Shown: piece after piece, positions 8,163 through 17,020 of the stretch
Layout: each line of letters starts with the position of its first letter
How positions within the stretch are numbered: the stretch's first letter is position 1
Source of the DNA: Myxococcota bacterium
GTDB lineage: Bacteria; Myxococcota; UBA727; JAHDBA01
Length of the DNA stretch: 52,328 nt
NCBI GenBank assembly: GCA_020630615.1
Contig: JAHDBA010000010.1
Coordinates: 27,560-79,887 of the forward strand
Direction: 5' to 3'
Translations under genes and position numbers: made by a program
Notes under the pieces: generated by a model
Database searches by the model: none
Told to the model about the DNA's origin: nothing
What the model saw: only the letters and a program-made list of their open reading frames with translations

Positions 8163-9659
8163 TTAAGAAACCTTACCGGTTTTGATCGTCTTATCCCACT
8201 TCATTTCAGCTCCAAGAAGCTCCTTGATGTATGCTCCAAAGGTTACAGCGCATAAGAATGCACCGTAGCCACCGATAAAAAGGAGCAGACGTGCAATTTG
8301 GCTTGATAGGAAGGAAGCACCACGCACTTCAATTTCCTTTGCGAGGTAAACCGTCACCATTGCCAAGCTCTGCCATGCATAGACAAGTGGCATAAGTATT
8401 GGCTCAGCGCTGCTCAAAAATTCGGGCCCCATGAACTCTTGCGCAACCACTCTCAGATTTGGCATTAAGGTGAGAACAATTATAATCAGGGATGTCCCAC
8501 CAGGGAAAAGGACACCCGCGAGCCAAGTTCGCTTTGCGGACTCAACATCAATTAAACACGATACAAGAGTCACGACCAAGTAGGCGATCGCAGCAACAAT
8601 CCACATCGCTCGGAAAGCAATCCAGGCGAGCTCGGCATCGCTTGAATACAAATAGAGTAAGGCAATGGATGCGGATATCTGAAAGATTGGCATCAAGAAA
8701 ATCGAGAACCACATCAACGTCATCGCGAGGGACCCGAGGCCTGGATGCATTTTTGTATTGCACCAAAGGTGACGAAACACTCGGGTGATTTGTACATTCC
8801 CTCGTGCCCACCGCAGGCGTTGCTTCCAGAGTCCATTGAGGTCATCCGGTTCTTCGGCATAGACGGTTGCCAAGGGTTCAAAAATGGCTTTTCGGCCGGT
8901 GAGCTGGGTTAAGAAAGTCGTGAAGGTATCTTCAGCCAAAGTGTTACTAAATATTTTTCCACCAATCGCTACGAAGTTCTCACGCCGATGGAGTTGAGCG
9001 CCGCCAGACAAACACGCTAGAAAACCAAGCACATTCTGAGCACGCCGAGAAGCGCCAGTTGCTGTAATATATTCAAAACCAATATAGCGCTGGACAAAGT
9101 TTGGGGATGCGCTCCCTTCTTTAATGTACGCTGTCACGGCTCCCACACTTGGGTCTGCCAAATGACGCACCATCCGTTTTAAGGAATCCTTAGTATAGAT
9201 AACGTCGGCATCCATAATTAACACCGCTTCACACCAATCTTCACTCCAGAGGTACGAGAGTCCATAGTTCAGAGTGTGTGCCTTACCCTCCCCACCCTTT
9301 TCACGGCGTAGGTGGAAAACTCGCTTTGGATATTCCTCCATCTTTTTTTTCATGAGTTCGGGTGTCGCATCGGTTGAGGCATCGTCAACAACGTAGATAC
9401 GAAGCTTATCGGTTGGATACTCCAACGTTGTCAGTCGCTCAATCGTGGCCTCGAGAACCATTGCCTCGTTCCAAGCGGGAATGACAATCGCAACACACGG
9501 ACATTCAGCTGAAGTCCTATCGAGATGTGCATGACGCCATGCGAAAGGTAAAAGCGCATATTGCAACAACCCAACGAGAACCGGGATGCACGCAGCAAAG
9601 ACCAAGACCAATGCGATTCCTTCCCCAATTGAGGACACTTTCATCAGCGCCTCAATCAT
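8163..9659 (-). CDS. Processive family 2 glycosyltransferase (PgaC/BcsA-like)
   Basis: This 498-residue inner-membrane enzyme should polymerise a sugar from its nucleotide donor and push it through its own channel. One membrane helix lies at the N-terminus; the GT2 catalytic domain follows with VVDDAS, the DAD metal site, the acid in LAEDTFTT, and QRLRW, the Q-x-x-R-W signature of processive synthases. Several membrane helices fill the C-terminal third. There is no PilZ domain, so c-di-GMP would have to act through another subunit. Its start overlaps the stop of the ATP-grasp gene (ATGA), so the two are coupled. Substrate unknown; GlcNAc is suggested by the deacetylase nearby (inference). Confidence 0.9.
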   Translation of the reverse strand: MIEALMKVSSIGEGIALVLVFAACIPVLVGLLQYALLPFAWRHAHLDRTSAECPCVAIVIPAWNEAMVLEATIERLTTLEYPTDKLRIYVVDDASTDATPELMKKKMEEYPKRVFHLRREKGGEGKAHTLNYGLSYLWSEDWCEAVLIMDADVIYTKDSLKRMVRHLADPSVGAVTAYIKEGSASPNFVQRYIGFEYITATGASRRAQNVLGFLACLSGGAQLHRRENFVAIGGKIFSNTLAEDTFTTFLTQLTGRKAIFEPLATVYAEEPDDLNGLWKQRLRWARGNVQITRVFRHLWCNTKMHPGLGSLAMTLMWFSIFLMPIFQISASIALLYLYSSDAELAWIAFRAMWIVAAIAYLVVTLVSCLIDVESAKRTWLAGVLFPGGTSLIIIVLTLMPNLRVVAQEFMGPEFLSSAEPILMPLVYAWQSLAMVTVYLAKEIEVRGASFLSSQIARLLLFIGGYGAFLCAVTFGAYIKELLGAEMKWDKTIKTGKVS

Positions 9660-10690
9660 GCTGGAGCAAAGGTCTCATCGCTCGGTTTCGCCAAAGTTGC
9701 ATTCGGCACCCTATGCATCTTTTGGAAGTCTTCATGTGAAACAACACGTTCTTCGAGGTATCGAATTAAAATGCGTTCTTGAAACTCAACGCTTTTGCAA
9801 CCATCGAGATTGAGGAGGCCTCGCAGCGCAAGCAAGGGCATATTAACACCTGATGCAATCGTTAAGGCGATGCTTCCCGGAAAGCGAGGATTGACCTCCA
9901 AAAGCTTGGGTCGCCCCATACCATCGCGTCGCATCTGAACATTTACGGCATATCGCAAACCCGATACCTGAGCAGCACGACTGGCGAGCTCAATTAGTTC
10001 TGGGTCCTTGACGCTACGACAGGTGACAGCGATTCCTGAATCGACTTTCAGACGTTCGCGAGGTACCGCGCTAAGAACCTTTGAATCACGATCGAGAAGC
10101 ACGTCGACAGAAAATTCTTCACCCGGAAGATACTCTTGTACTATGAAGCTTCCATCTTTTGGAATTGTATGGGGGACGTCAGCGTAGGGCCCCGCAAAGA
10201 TATCACGTCCGCCGCTTCCACAACGTGGTTTCACAACGACCCTTTGATGGTCTTGCGCAAGTTCTCCCCTACCATAAAACACCGCGGTTTCAGGGCAAGG
10301 AACATTCGAGTGCAAGTGGCGTACGAGTTTCCATTTATCTAAAACCCCTCTTAGAGCCTGCGCCTCAGAAGTCATTAATCGTACTCCTGCGCTTAGAAAA
10401 TCATCTTTTTGACTCGCCAATGGAATGAGCTCTGCGTCAACCGTCGGTATGACAATATCGATCCCAGTAGAACGGCACATTCGTAAAAGAGCCTCTGCGT
10501 AGCCCGGTGCGTCACCTCTTGGCAGTAGGCAGCGATACTCCGGCTCCACAAAATATAAACCTGCAGCGAGAGGATCCATGTCTCCGCAAAAGAGTGTCAC
10601 ACCCGTCTCAAGGAGTCCCCGGTACACCCCGATTCCAGCAGCTCCACCCATTCCTGTAATTAAAACTCGTACATTCTTCAAACTCAGCAT
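9656..10690 (-). CDS. CarB-like ATP-grasp ligase
   Basis: This 344-residue cytoplasmic enzyme has the ATP-grasp fold that joins a carboxylate to an amine or thiol using ATP. It begins with a Rossmann-like pre-ATP-grasp segment (VRVLITGMGGAAGIG). The ATP-binding loop VVKPRCGSGGRDI, the EYLPGEEFSVDVL segment and the metal-binding EVNPRFPGS follow. The start at 10690 is fixed by AAGGAG eight bases upstream; an open frame extends to 10768 without support. It is cotranscribed with the processive GT2 and divergent from a receiver-PIG-L deacetylase. One inference is that it acylates an amine made by the deacetylase, for example with an amino acid. The true substrates are unknown. Confidence 0.88.
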   Translation of the reverse strand: MLSLKNVRVLITGMGGAAGIGVYRGLLETGVTLFCGDMDPLAAGLYFVEPEYRCLLPRGDAPGYAEALLRMCRSTGIDIVIPTVDAELIPLASQKDDFLSAGVRLMTSEAQALRGVLDKWKLVRHLHSNVPCPETAVFYGRGELAQDHQRVVVKPRCGSGGRDIFAGPYADVPHTIPKDGSFIVQEYLPGEEFSVDVLLDRDSKVLSAVPRERLKVDSGIAVTCRSVKDPELIELASRAAQVSGLRYAVNVQMRRDGMGRPKLLEVNPRFPGSIALTIASGVNMPLLALRGLLNLDGCKSVEFQERILIRYLEERVVSHEDFQKMHRVPNATLAKPSDETFAPA

Positions 10691-10726
10691 CGAAAACACT
10701 CCTTCTTGTTTTAGTATTGAAAATGT

Positions 10727-10743
10727 TTCAAGAGTCGTGCCAG
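10727..10743 (-). promoter_or_regulatory. Sigma-54-like promoter for the ATP-grasp/GT2 operon
   Basis: Read leftward the site is CTGGCACGACTCTTGAA. The -24 half is a perfect consensus, and the -12 half is TTGA instead of TTGC at the correct spacing. Losing the -12 C is unusual and may weaken the promoter. The predicted start near 10716 gives a leader of about 26 bases that includes the AAGGAG site. Confidence 0.5.
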
Positions 10744-10920
10744 TTCGGTGAAAACGTAAGTAGGGCAACCCACAATTCAGAATACGCCAAAGAAGCTACG
10801 CTTTACCCTCGTTTAAAGGCATTTTCCTTTTGATTCTTTTTCCTTTCGTTGAGTCGGATGCTGTCAAAGAGGCGACGCAGTAATTTTGTACCCAAGAAGC
10901 CGTCCGCCTTTGCACACGAG

Positions 10921-10936
10921 TGTTCAACAACTGAAC
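10921..10936. promoter_or_regulatory. Palindromic candidate enhancer (UAS)
   Basis: TGTTC-N7-GAAC, with inner bases extending the symmetry (GTTCA-ACAAC-TGAAC). It lies about 160 bases upstream of the rightward -24 element and about 180 bases from the leftward one. It shares the layout of the sites at 1402 and 17021. Confidence 0.55.
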
Positions 10937-11092
10937 GTTTTAAGTCAGAGTGTACAAAGCACCATCATCAACGCCCTATTTTGAAACAGATCTCGAAGTC
11001 CAAAGCTAAGGTCGTTTTATAAGTACTCAAGGCTCGGAACACCCTTTCAGAAATCGCTATAACTTTTCATGACTTAATAGAATCCAATGGAC

Positions 11093-11109
11093 TTGGCATA
11101 CTCCTTGCT
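11093..11109 (+). promoter_or_regulatory. Sigma-54 promoter for the receiver-PIG-L gene
   Basis: The site TTGGCATACTCCTTGCT matches the -24 (TTGGCA) and -12 (TTGCT) elements of sigma-54 with exact spacing; only the two bases after TGGCA differ from the consensus. A start near 11120 gives a leader of about 34 bases before the ATG at 11154, containing AAAGGAG. Confidence 0.75.
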
Positions 11110-11153
11110 CTTTTCAAGTAGACCTTCTCGTATTCGAAACAAAGGAGATCGAG

Positions 11154-12272
11154 ATGCCAGTACAAGACAAATGCCTCAGTGAGCTTCAGATCACCGACTA
11201 CACGCACGTTTACAGCACGACGTCTCGTGTGTTGATTCTAGAAGATGATATCGATCAAATCATTTTGATGAAATACTATTTAAAACGCAGCGGTCATGAA
11301 GCCCTTTTAGCACGAAACATTGATGAAGCATGGCAACAACTCAACAACCACGATGTCGATCTTATTGTTGCCGATCTCAACCTCGGTGCAGAGAACGGTT
11401 TTGACTTTCTTTGTGAGGTTAGCGAAAAATTTCCAAGGATCCCTCTAATCATCGCAAGCGCAAAGCAAGACTTTGAAATTTTACAGAGCGCACTTGAGCT
11501 CAATGTTAAAAAGTACCTGCACAAGCCACTCGGCGAAGGTGAGTTTCAACATACCATCGATTCGGTCTTGAACGATTCAACTCCAAAAGGATTGCGTATC
11601 CTTGCTATCGGTGCTCACCCCGACGACATTGAAATCGGTTGCGGCGGGAGTCTCTTAGAGGCAAAAAAAAGTGGAGCAAAGATTGCAATGCTCGTTTTAA
11701 GTCGCGGTGGAGTCGGCGGGGATGCAAGCCTACGTGAGCACGAACTGAATGATGCGGCAGCCGCATTGGGCGCATGCCTCTACCATGCAGATTTCGAAGA
11801 TACTCGCTTTGACTCGGATCCACGATTAATTCCTACCATTGAAAGTGTTGTTCGTGACTTTCAACCCGATGTCATCATGACCCACAGTCGACATGACACA
11901 CATCAAGACCACCGCGCAACCTTTGAAGCCTCGCGGGTTGCCGCTCGGTCCGTGCAAACATTAATGAGCTATCAAAGTCCTTCATCAACGACAGACTTTA
12001 AGCCCACGACATTCACAAATGTGACATCGGTGATACAAGCCAAAATTGAACTCATCGCACATTACCAAAGCCAGGTTGCGGTTCGGTCCTATCTCAGCGA
12101 TGAGATGCTTTTATCGACCGCTTGCTATTGGGGGCGATTCTCTAAGGCGCGCTACGCCGAACCCTTTGAGCTTTTGCGGGGGCACTTTCATTCAAAGAGC
12201 GATGAAACTAGGGTTTCACATTCTTTGAGATACGCCGACATTGACTCAGCAGATTCAAGTGCGGCTGCTTGA
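11154..12272 (+). CDS. Response regulator fused to a PIG-L/LmbE deacetylase
   Basis: This 372-residue protein is a two-domain fusion. A receiver domain (about residues 24-140) has the acidic pair EDD, phospho-acceptor D74 in IVADLNLG and K124 in LHKPL. The rest is a PIG-L (LmbE-type) zinc deacetylase with AHPDD at 154-158 and the distal zinc motif HDTHQDHR (247-254). Family members remove N-acetyl groups from GlcNAc-containing substrates. I infer phosphorylation gates deacetylation of a sugar precursor. It has its own sigma-54 promoter and an AAAGGAG site. It ends inside the histidine kinase gene on the other strand, with an 85-base tail-to-tail coding overlap. Confidence 0.92.
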   Translation: MPVQDKCLSELQITDYTHVYSTTSRVLILEDDIDQIILMKYYLKRSGHEALLARNIDEAWQQLNNHDVDLIVADLNLGAENGFDFLCEVSEKFPRIPLIIASAKQDFEILQSALELNVKKYLHKPLGEGEFQHTIDSVLNDSTPKGLRILAIGAHPDDIEIGCGGSLLEAKKSGAKIAMLVLSRGGVGGDASLREHELNDAAAALGACLYHADFEDTRFDSDPRLIPTIESVVRDFQPDVIMTHSRHDTHQDHRATFEASRVAARSVQTLMSYQSPSSTTDFKPTTFTNVTSVIQAKIELIAHYQSQVAVRSYLSDEMLLSTACYWGRFSKARYAEPFELLRGHFHSKSDETRVSHSLRYADIDSADSSAAA

Positions 12273-14758
12273 TTTTCTGCCAATGCTGCCCTCTCGAGTT
12301 GGTCTGCGAGGAGCGATAGCGTTTTGAGGCCATACCCACCACCACTCCCCTTGATGCGGTGACCGATGAGTCGGAGACCCGAGAAATCTTTATCTTGAAT
12401 CATCGCACCAAGCATCGGAAGCTCACCGATGCGTTTCTGAATATAGCCAGGGACAAGTTCTCGCAGCTCTGAATCAATCGCTCTAAGTTCGTACTCCAAA
12501 GGAGCGCTCACCACAAAATCTTGGGTGTTGCGTGCTTGCAGACACGCATCGCCAACATTGTGTCCACGTCTCATGAGACCCAATATCGATTCTTTTTTGA
12601 AGGGTTTGACAATACGTGACTCGAACCCAGCGGCTTCCAACTCTGTCTTTGCATCGTCACCAACTTCCCCTGTCAATGCATGTGCGCGACCGTCAAATCC
12701 TTCGGCTCGAAGCCCCTTCAAAAGGAGGTCACCTCGAGTTCCCCCCAGATGATAATCACAAAAAAGTACCTCAATTTCATGTTCTTGAACTACTTGATAC
12801 GCGCGACTCTCGTTTTGAGCGTGAAACACTTCGATGTCGTCTCGATCACGTGTCATAACATCAAAGAGAATATGAATATCTTCAGAGTCATCAACCAAAA
12901 GAACCTTTAAGGAGGTATCAAGGAGGCGTGCAAAGGTTTTCTCAAGCAGAGTCAAAGACACGGGCTTCGCTAAGAATGCGTCCATGCCTGCTCGAAGTGC
13001 TATGGATTGATCCTCCGCAAAAGCATTGGCACTCACACCAATTATCGGCAAAGGCCCATCGCTAAAACAATGGCCATTGGCTTCTTCACGGCGAACCCAA
13101 TGGGTCAAGGCGACTCCGTCTTGAATTGGCATCGAGATATCCGTCACAAGTGCACAGACGGGTTCTGATTTCAGGGTCGTTGAAGCTTCGGCACCATTGT
13201 TGGCGACGATAACATCATAACCCAAACGTTTGATGAATATGGAGAGCATGGTTTGGTTGTCAAAATCGTCCTCTGCCAAAAGCACACGTCTCAAGACCCT
13301 AACGCTCTTCCTCTCAACGTCCTCTTCTTGAGCGTTGACTGAATGTTTCTCCGGCGTGACGATTATTGTCCGCTCAGGGTTCTTGTGACCTAAGCCCTCA
13401 CCCATCGTTGCTAAATCTTTACGCCCCTTAAGAAGTTGATGCATTGAATCTCTTAGCTTTCTTCGGGTCAACGGCAAAGGCATGGACTGCCCTTGTGTCG
13501 TTTCAAGCGATGTGTTCGCCAAAGCGTCTTGCCTTGTGGTACTTTCAAGATCTCTGACGTACACGAAAGGCTTAACCAACAAATTCCCCTCATGCTCTTG
13601 AACCAAGAAACGATGGGTTGCATTTCCTTTCGTCACCTCGTGCCTTTGTATTCCTGCTTCGTGTTCACGAGAAGCATCGATGATATGGGCCCCCCAATAC
13701 CGATAGGTTTTGTCCAGCCACTCGGCAAGATGGACATCTGAAATATCAAACTCAATCTCTGTGTCTTGGAGAAAAAAGTTCTGAAGCTCTTTGTCGCGAG
13801 TGTCATCAAGCGAAGAAGACTCTTCGTTGCCCTCATCTGAACTCGGGCTGCTCTTAAGAAATGGCAGTGTGACTCGAAAACAGGCCCCTAAGCCAATCTC
13901 AGACTCAACCTCAATCGAGCCACCGAGCTTCTGAACGAGCTGATACGCAATACTCAACCCCAAGCCAGTGCCGGGAATTCCCGCATCACGATCGCGTTGA
14001 AGACGAGTAAAGCGTTCAAAGATAAGCTGATGGTCTTTCGCAGATATTCCTTGCCCGGTATCGCGCACTTCAAAAACAATTCTAGAGTGTGCTTCACCCA
14101 ACACCGTTTGCACACGCGCCATCACCTGCACTTTTCCAGCAATCGTGTACTTTAAAGCATTTCCAATCAAATTCTGCAGAACCTGCCGAACCCTTGTTCC
14201 ATCGGTCCACCATCGATGGCCAAGCTCTGGGGCTGGGTAGAAGGCAAAACATAGCTCGCGCTCATTGGCCAACCCTCCGTATAGCTCCGTCAAATCGTCG
14301 ATAATATTGAGGGGATCGCATTGTGAGTACTGAAGACTTAACTCCCCAGCATCGAGACGCGCAAACTCGAGACAATCCTCAATCTGACGTAAGAGAGAAT
14401 CGCCGTTGCGTTGAATGCGGCCACAGAGATGACGCCGCTCTTCAACATCGTCAATGTCTGCCAATAGATCTGCAAGTCCAACAATCGCACTCAAAGGAGT
14501 CCGCATTTCATGACTCATCATCGCCAGGAACTTGCTCTTGCTCTCATTGGAACTCTCTGCCTCTTCTTTGGCTTGCCGAAGATTCGCAGTGGTTCGAGTC
14601 ACTTCCTCTTCAAGATGCTCATTGCTACGAAGGAGCTCACGGTTCTTTTCATAGAGCTCTCGACTTTTTTTCTCCAGAAGTCGCTCTGCAGCCTTTCGGG
14701 CGTCGCGCTCACGTTTAATCGCGCGCTCATAGACTCGCACATCCGTGGCATCGCTCAC
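12188..14758 (-). CDS. Hybrid histidine kinase with two receivers and an HPt domain (H-NOX partner)
   Basis: This 856-residue soluble kinase has no membrane segment. An N-terminal coiled coil (about 10-75, including ERLLEKKSRELYEKN) is the type seen on H-NOX-associated kinases. A HisKA domain follows with H83 in MMSHEMRTPL, then an ATPase domain with DTGQGIS and GTGLGLS boxes. Receiver 1 starts near residue 488 (TDISMPIQDG), receiver 2 near 615 (FCDYHLGG), and the C-terminal HPt carries HRIKGSGGGYG. The GTG start follows the H-NOX stop with no gap. I infer that the H-NOX protein controls its activity and that the HPt passes phosphate to the three separate response regulators nearby, as in the Shewanella HnoK network. 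Confidence 0.93.
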   Translation of the reverse strand: MSDATDVRVYERAIKRERDARKAAERLLEKKSRELYEKNRELLRSNEHLEEEVTRTTANLRQAKEEAESSNESKSKFLAMMSHEMRTPLSAIVGLADLLADIDDVEERRHLCGRIQRNGDSLLRQIEDCLEFARLDAGELSLQYSQCDPLNIIDDLTELYGGLANERELCFAFYPAPELGHRWWTDGTRVRQVLQNLIGNALKYTIAGKVQVMARVQTVLGEAHSRIVFEVRDTGQGISAKDHQLIFERFTRLQRDRDAGIPGTGLGLSIAYQLVQKLGGSIEVESEIGLGACFRVTLPFLKSSPSSDEGNEESSSLDDTRDKELQNFFLQDTEIEFDISDVHLAEWLDKTYRYWGAHIIDASREHEAGIQRHEVTKGNATHRFLVQEHEGNLLVKPFVYVRDLESTTRQDALANTSLETTQGQSMPLPLTRRKLRDSMHQLLKGRKDLATMGEGLGHKNPERTIIVTPEKHSVNAQEEDVERKSVRVLRRVLLAEDDFDNQTMLSIFIKRLGYDVIVANNGAEASTTLKSEPVCALVTDISMPIQDGVALTHWVRREEANGHCFSDGPLPIIGVSANAFAEDQSIALRAGMDAFLAKPVSLTLLEKTFARLLDTSLKVLLVDDSEDIHILFDVMTRDRDDIEVFHAQNESRAYQVVQEHEIEVLFCDYHLGGTRGDLLLKGLRAEGFDGRAHALTGEVGDDAKTELEAAGFESRIVKPFKKESILGLMRRGHNVGDACLQARNTQDFVVSAPLEYELRAIDSELRELVPGYIQKRIGELPMLGAMIQDKDFSGLRLIGHRIKGSGGGYGLKTLSLLADQLERAALAENQAAALESAESMSAYLKECETLVSSLFE

Positions 14759-15307
14759 TTAAGCAGCCTCACGAACTCTCTGTATTCGAAACTCAACATT
14801 CGTTCCAGAATCGTCTTTCAATGCTCGTGTGGCCACTACACATTTTTGCCCATAATGTTTCGAGCAGCCTTCGATCAAACCACGAGCAAGATCACTCATT
14901 GCTCGAGGTGATTCGTAAATCATAATCAAATCATCACCATCGTAACGTGTCTGAAATTTCGGTAGCTCTGCGTCTGGGTATAGCTTCTTCACTTCAACAT
15001 GAATCGTGCCATCCAAAGCCTCTAAAAAATGCAAAGGCCCTCGGTAGGGCGCTACAGCTTCAGGAAAGGAGCGTGCCAATGCTCCAAAAAGGTGATCACC
15101 AAAAGCAAAAAGTAAATCTGGGATACTCGTGTCTGCGCGTTTGGATAGGGAAACAACCATCTTCACAAGATCTGCACAAGGGTAGGTACCCACCGATGTG
15201 AAACCTACCTCAGCAAGACCTGCATCCTGCAGAAGCTGATCCACCATGACCAGACCATGCCCTTCCTCCACCATTTCTAAAAACTCGGTAAAGACAACTC
15301 CTTTCAT
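14759..15307 (-). CDS. H-NOX haem-based nitric oxide sensor
   Basis: This 182-residue cytoplasmic protein has the haem NO/O2-binding fold. The family opening MKGVVF is at the start, the proximal haem ligand is H103 (TIHVEVKKLYP), and the haem propionate clamp Y131-x-S133-x-R135 is intact in YESPR. The position matching the O2-stabilising distal Tyr140 of thermophilic H-NOX is Leu, which predicts NO rather than O2 selectivity. The ATG at 15307 is chosen because AAGGAG lies five bases upstream and the family starts MKG; a GTG at 15313 has no room for a site. It is directly followed by its hybrid kinase and divergent from the sigma-54 regulator. Confidence 0.96.
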   Translation of the reverse strand: MKGVVFTEFLEMVEEGHGLVMVDQLLQDAGLAEVGFTSVGTYPCADLVKMVVSLSKRADTSIPDLLFAFGDHLFGALARSFPEAVAPYRGPLHFLEALDGTIHVEVKKLYPDAELPKFQTRYDGDDLIMIYESPRAMSDLARGLIEGCSKHYGQKCVVATRALKDDSGTNVEFRIQRVREAA

Positions 15308-15525
15308 GGCCACTCCTTGCTTGAGTTTAGATTAACATCTTGTCGATACAAACATCCATAGCTCCTTGAGGTGTCTCAAATTGAACACCAATCAAAGGTT
15401 TATGACAAAAGTGTAAACTTCGACGACAATGAGAGTATGACTCTTCGCACCAGAGATAAGACACCATTTCGGCGCAAGTCGTATCGAGAACGTAAAGGTG
15501 TGACGCCAGAGACAAGGAAGTCGAA

Positions 15526-16974
15526 GTGAGTAAAACTACCCCTACGACTGCAGACCGGTCGCTTTTTGTCGTGGATGACGACCCAGACATTTGTGCGCTC
15601 CTTGAACACTGGCTTCGCGATTTGTACGCATACCGCTCTTTTGCATCAAGCACTCTGCTCTATGACGCTATGAAAAACACATCGCCCAGTGCAATCTGTC
15701 TTGATTTGAATCTTGAAGGTGAAAGCGGTTTGGATGTTCTCTCAAAAATTAAGTCACGACATCCACACATCCCTGTCATCATGATTACAGCAGAGAAGGA
15801 TCTCCAAAAAGCCTTGGAGTGTGTACAAGCTGGAGCGCTGGACTACTTAACGAAACCCTTAACACGCGAGAGCGTGCTTCAGACAATACGGATGGCGACA
15901 CAATCGATCATGCCCTTCAGCCAGCATAGCAATACAAACTCAACACTCGAGCTACCCGCGGGCCTCATCGCAGAATCACCGACAATGGTTTCGGCTCTAC
16001 GAAAGGTCATAAAAATAGCCTCCTCTGATATTTCCGTGGTTTTAAGAGGAGAAACCGGTTCGGGGAAAGAAAGAATTGCGCAAACACTTCATGAGGCGAG
16101 CCCGAGAAACGACAAACCCTTCATCGCTCTCAACTGTGCTGCCATCGCAGACGGAATTCAAGACTCGCTTCTCTTCGGTCATGAACGAGGTGCATTTTCT
16201 GGAGCGACACACACCCATAAAGGTTTTTTTGAAGAGGCCGATGGCGGGACACTTTTTTTGGATGAAGTGGCCGAACTGAACCTTGATGTGCAAGCAAAAC
16301 TTTTGCGTGTATTGCAAGAACAATGCTTTCAACGTGTCGGCGGTCGACACGTGTACCAAAGCGACTTTCGAATCGTTGCAGCTTCGCATAAAGCGCTAGC
16401 AGACGAGGTCGAAGCTGGACGTTTTCGTGAAGACCTCATGTATCGACTGAATGTTGTCGAGATTCAAATACCCGCGCTTCGAGAACGCCCTGAAGATATC
16501 GACCCTCTCATCGATCACTTTATCACAAAATACACTGACTCCACCGCACCCAAACTTGCAATCATCACGCGTGCACTTCTTAATACTTACACTTGGCCCG
16601 GCAATATTCGGGAACTACAGAATACGATTCAAGAAATATGCGTTCTCTACGGTGGTCAGCTCATAACACCAAAGCACCTCCCCACTGCAATTCAACGTGA
16701 GCTCTTAGCAGCTCAACACGAAGGCAATATAGACGCCCAGCAAGTCAGTGCTGCCACTGAAGCGCCACTTCAGCGTAAGCCCGACGACTCTAAGCTCGAT
16801 GTTGAAGCATGCTTGAAAAAAGGGTGGACGCTCGAAGACCTGGAAGCCTGGGGGATCCGAGTCATGCTGGAACATGTAAACGGGAACATTTCTGAACTTA
16901 CCCGCCGTCTTGGAATTGGGCGGACGACACTTTACCGTAAACTCAAAGATTATGGCTTACGCAACGACCTCTAG
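15526..16974 (+). CDS. NtrC-family sigma-54-dependent response regulator
   Basis: This 482-residue activator has a receiver (about residues 8-125; VDDDPD, phospho-acceptor in ICLDLNL, Lys in TKPL), a central AAA+ domain (about 145-385) and a C-terminal Fis-type helix-turn-helix (NISELTRRLGIGRTTLYRKL). The AAA+ part has Walker A GETGSGKE, Walker B GGTLFLDEV and GAFSGA, the sigma-54 contact loop usually written GAFTGA. The start is GTG with AAGGAAG upstream. It is divergent from H-NOX/kinase. I infer it drives the nearby -24/-12 promoters after phosphorylation by the H-NOX pathway, binding TGTTC-N7-GAAC sites. Confidence 0.96.
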   Translation: MSKTTPTTADRSLFVVDDDPDICALLEHWLRDLYAYRSFASSTLLYDAMKNTSPSAICLDLNLEGESGLDVLSKIKSRHPHIPVIMITAEKDLQKALECVQAGALDYLTKPLTRESVLQTIRMATQSIMPFSQHSNTNSTLELPAGLIAESPTMVSALRKVIKIASSDISVVLRGETGSGKERIAQTLHEASPRNDKPFIALNCAAIADGIQDSLLFGHERGAFSGATHTHKGFFEEADGGTLFLDEVAELNLDVQAKLLRVLQEQCFQRVGGRHVYQSDFRIVAASHKALADEVEAGRFREDLMYRLNVVEIQIPALRERPEDIDPLIDHFITKYTDSTAPKLAIITRALLNTYTWPGNIRELQNTIQEICVLYGGQLITPKHLPTAIQRELLAAQHEGNIDAQQVSAATEAPLQRKPDDSKLDVEACLKKGWTLEDLEAWGIRVMLEHVNGNISELTRRLGIGRTTLYRKLKDYGLRNDL

Positions 16975-16995
16975 CCCTTCGCTACGTCTGGTGTG

Positions 16996-17015
16996 CAAAA
17001 GTGAAACAACTTTTG
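16996..17015. promoter_or_regulatory. Inverted repeat upstream of the sigma-54 promoter
   Basis: CAAAAG-N8-CTTTTG is a perfect six-base inverted repeat just after the sigma-54 regulator gene and about 100 bases before the promoter at 17110. It could be a weak terminator for the regulator gene or a second protein-binding site. It lacks a clear T-run. Confidence 0.3.
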
Positions 17016-17020
17016 GATGA

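Larger units (their letters stand above)
10691..11153. other. Divergent intergenic control region
   Basis: This gap of about 460 bases lies between the ATP-grasp/GT2 operon (leftward) and the receiver-PIG-L gene (rightward). It contains one sigma-54-like promoter in each direction (10727-10743 and 11093-11109) and a central palindrome (10921-10936). No plausible open frame starts within it. The remaining sequence shows nothing I recognise. Confidence 0.7.

Noticed and set aside
15373..15392. A TGTCT...GAACA near-palindrome before the H-NOX gene
   Set aside because: The half-site and the spacing both differ from TGTTC-N7-GAAC, and no -24/-12 promoter is present there.
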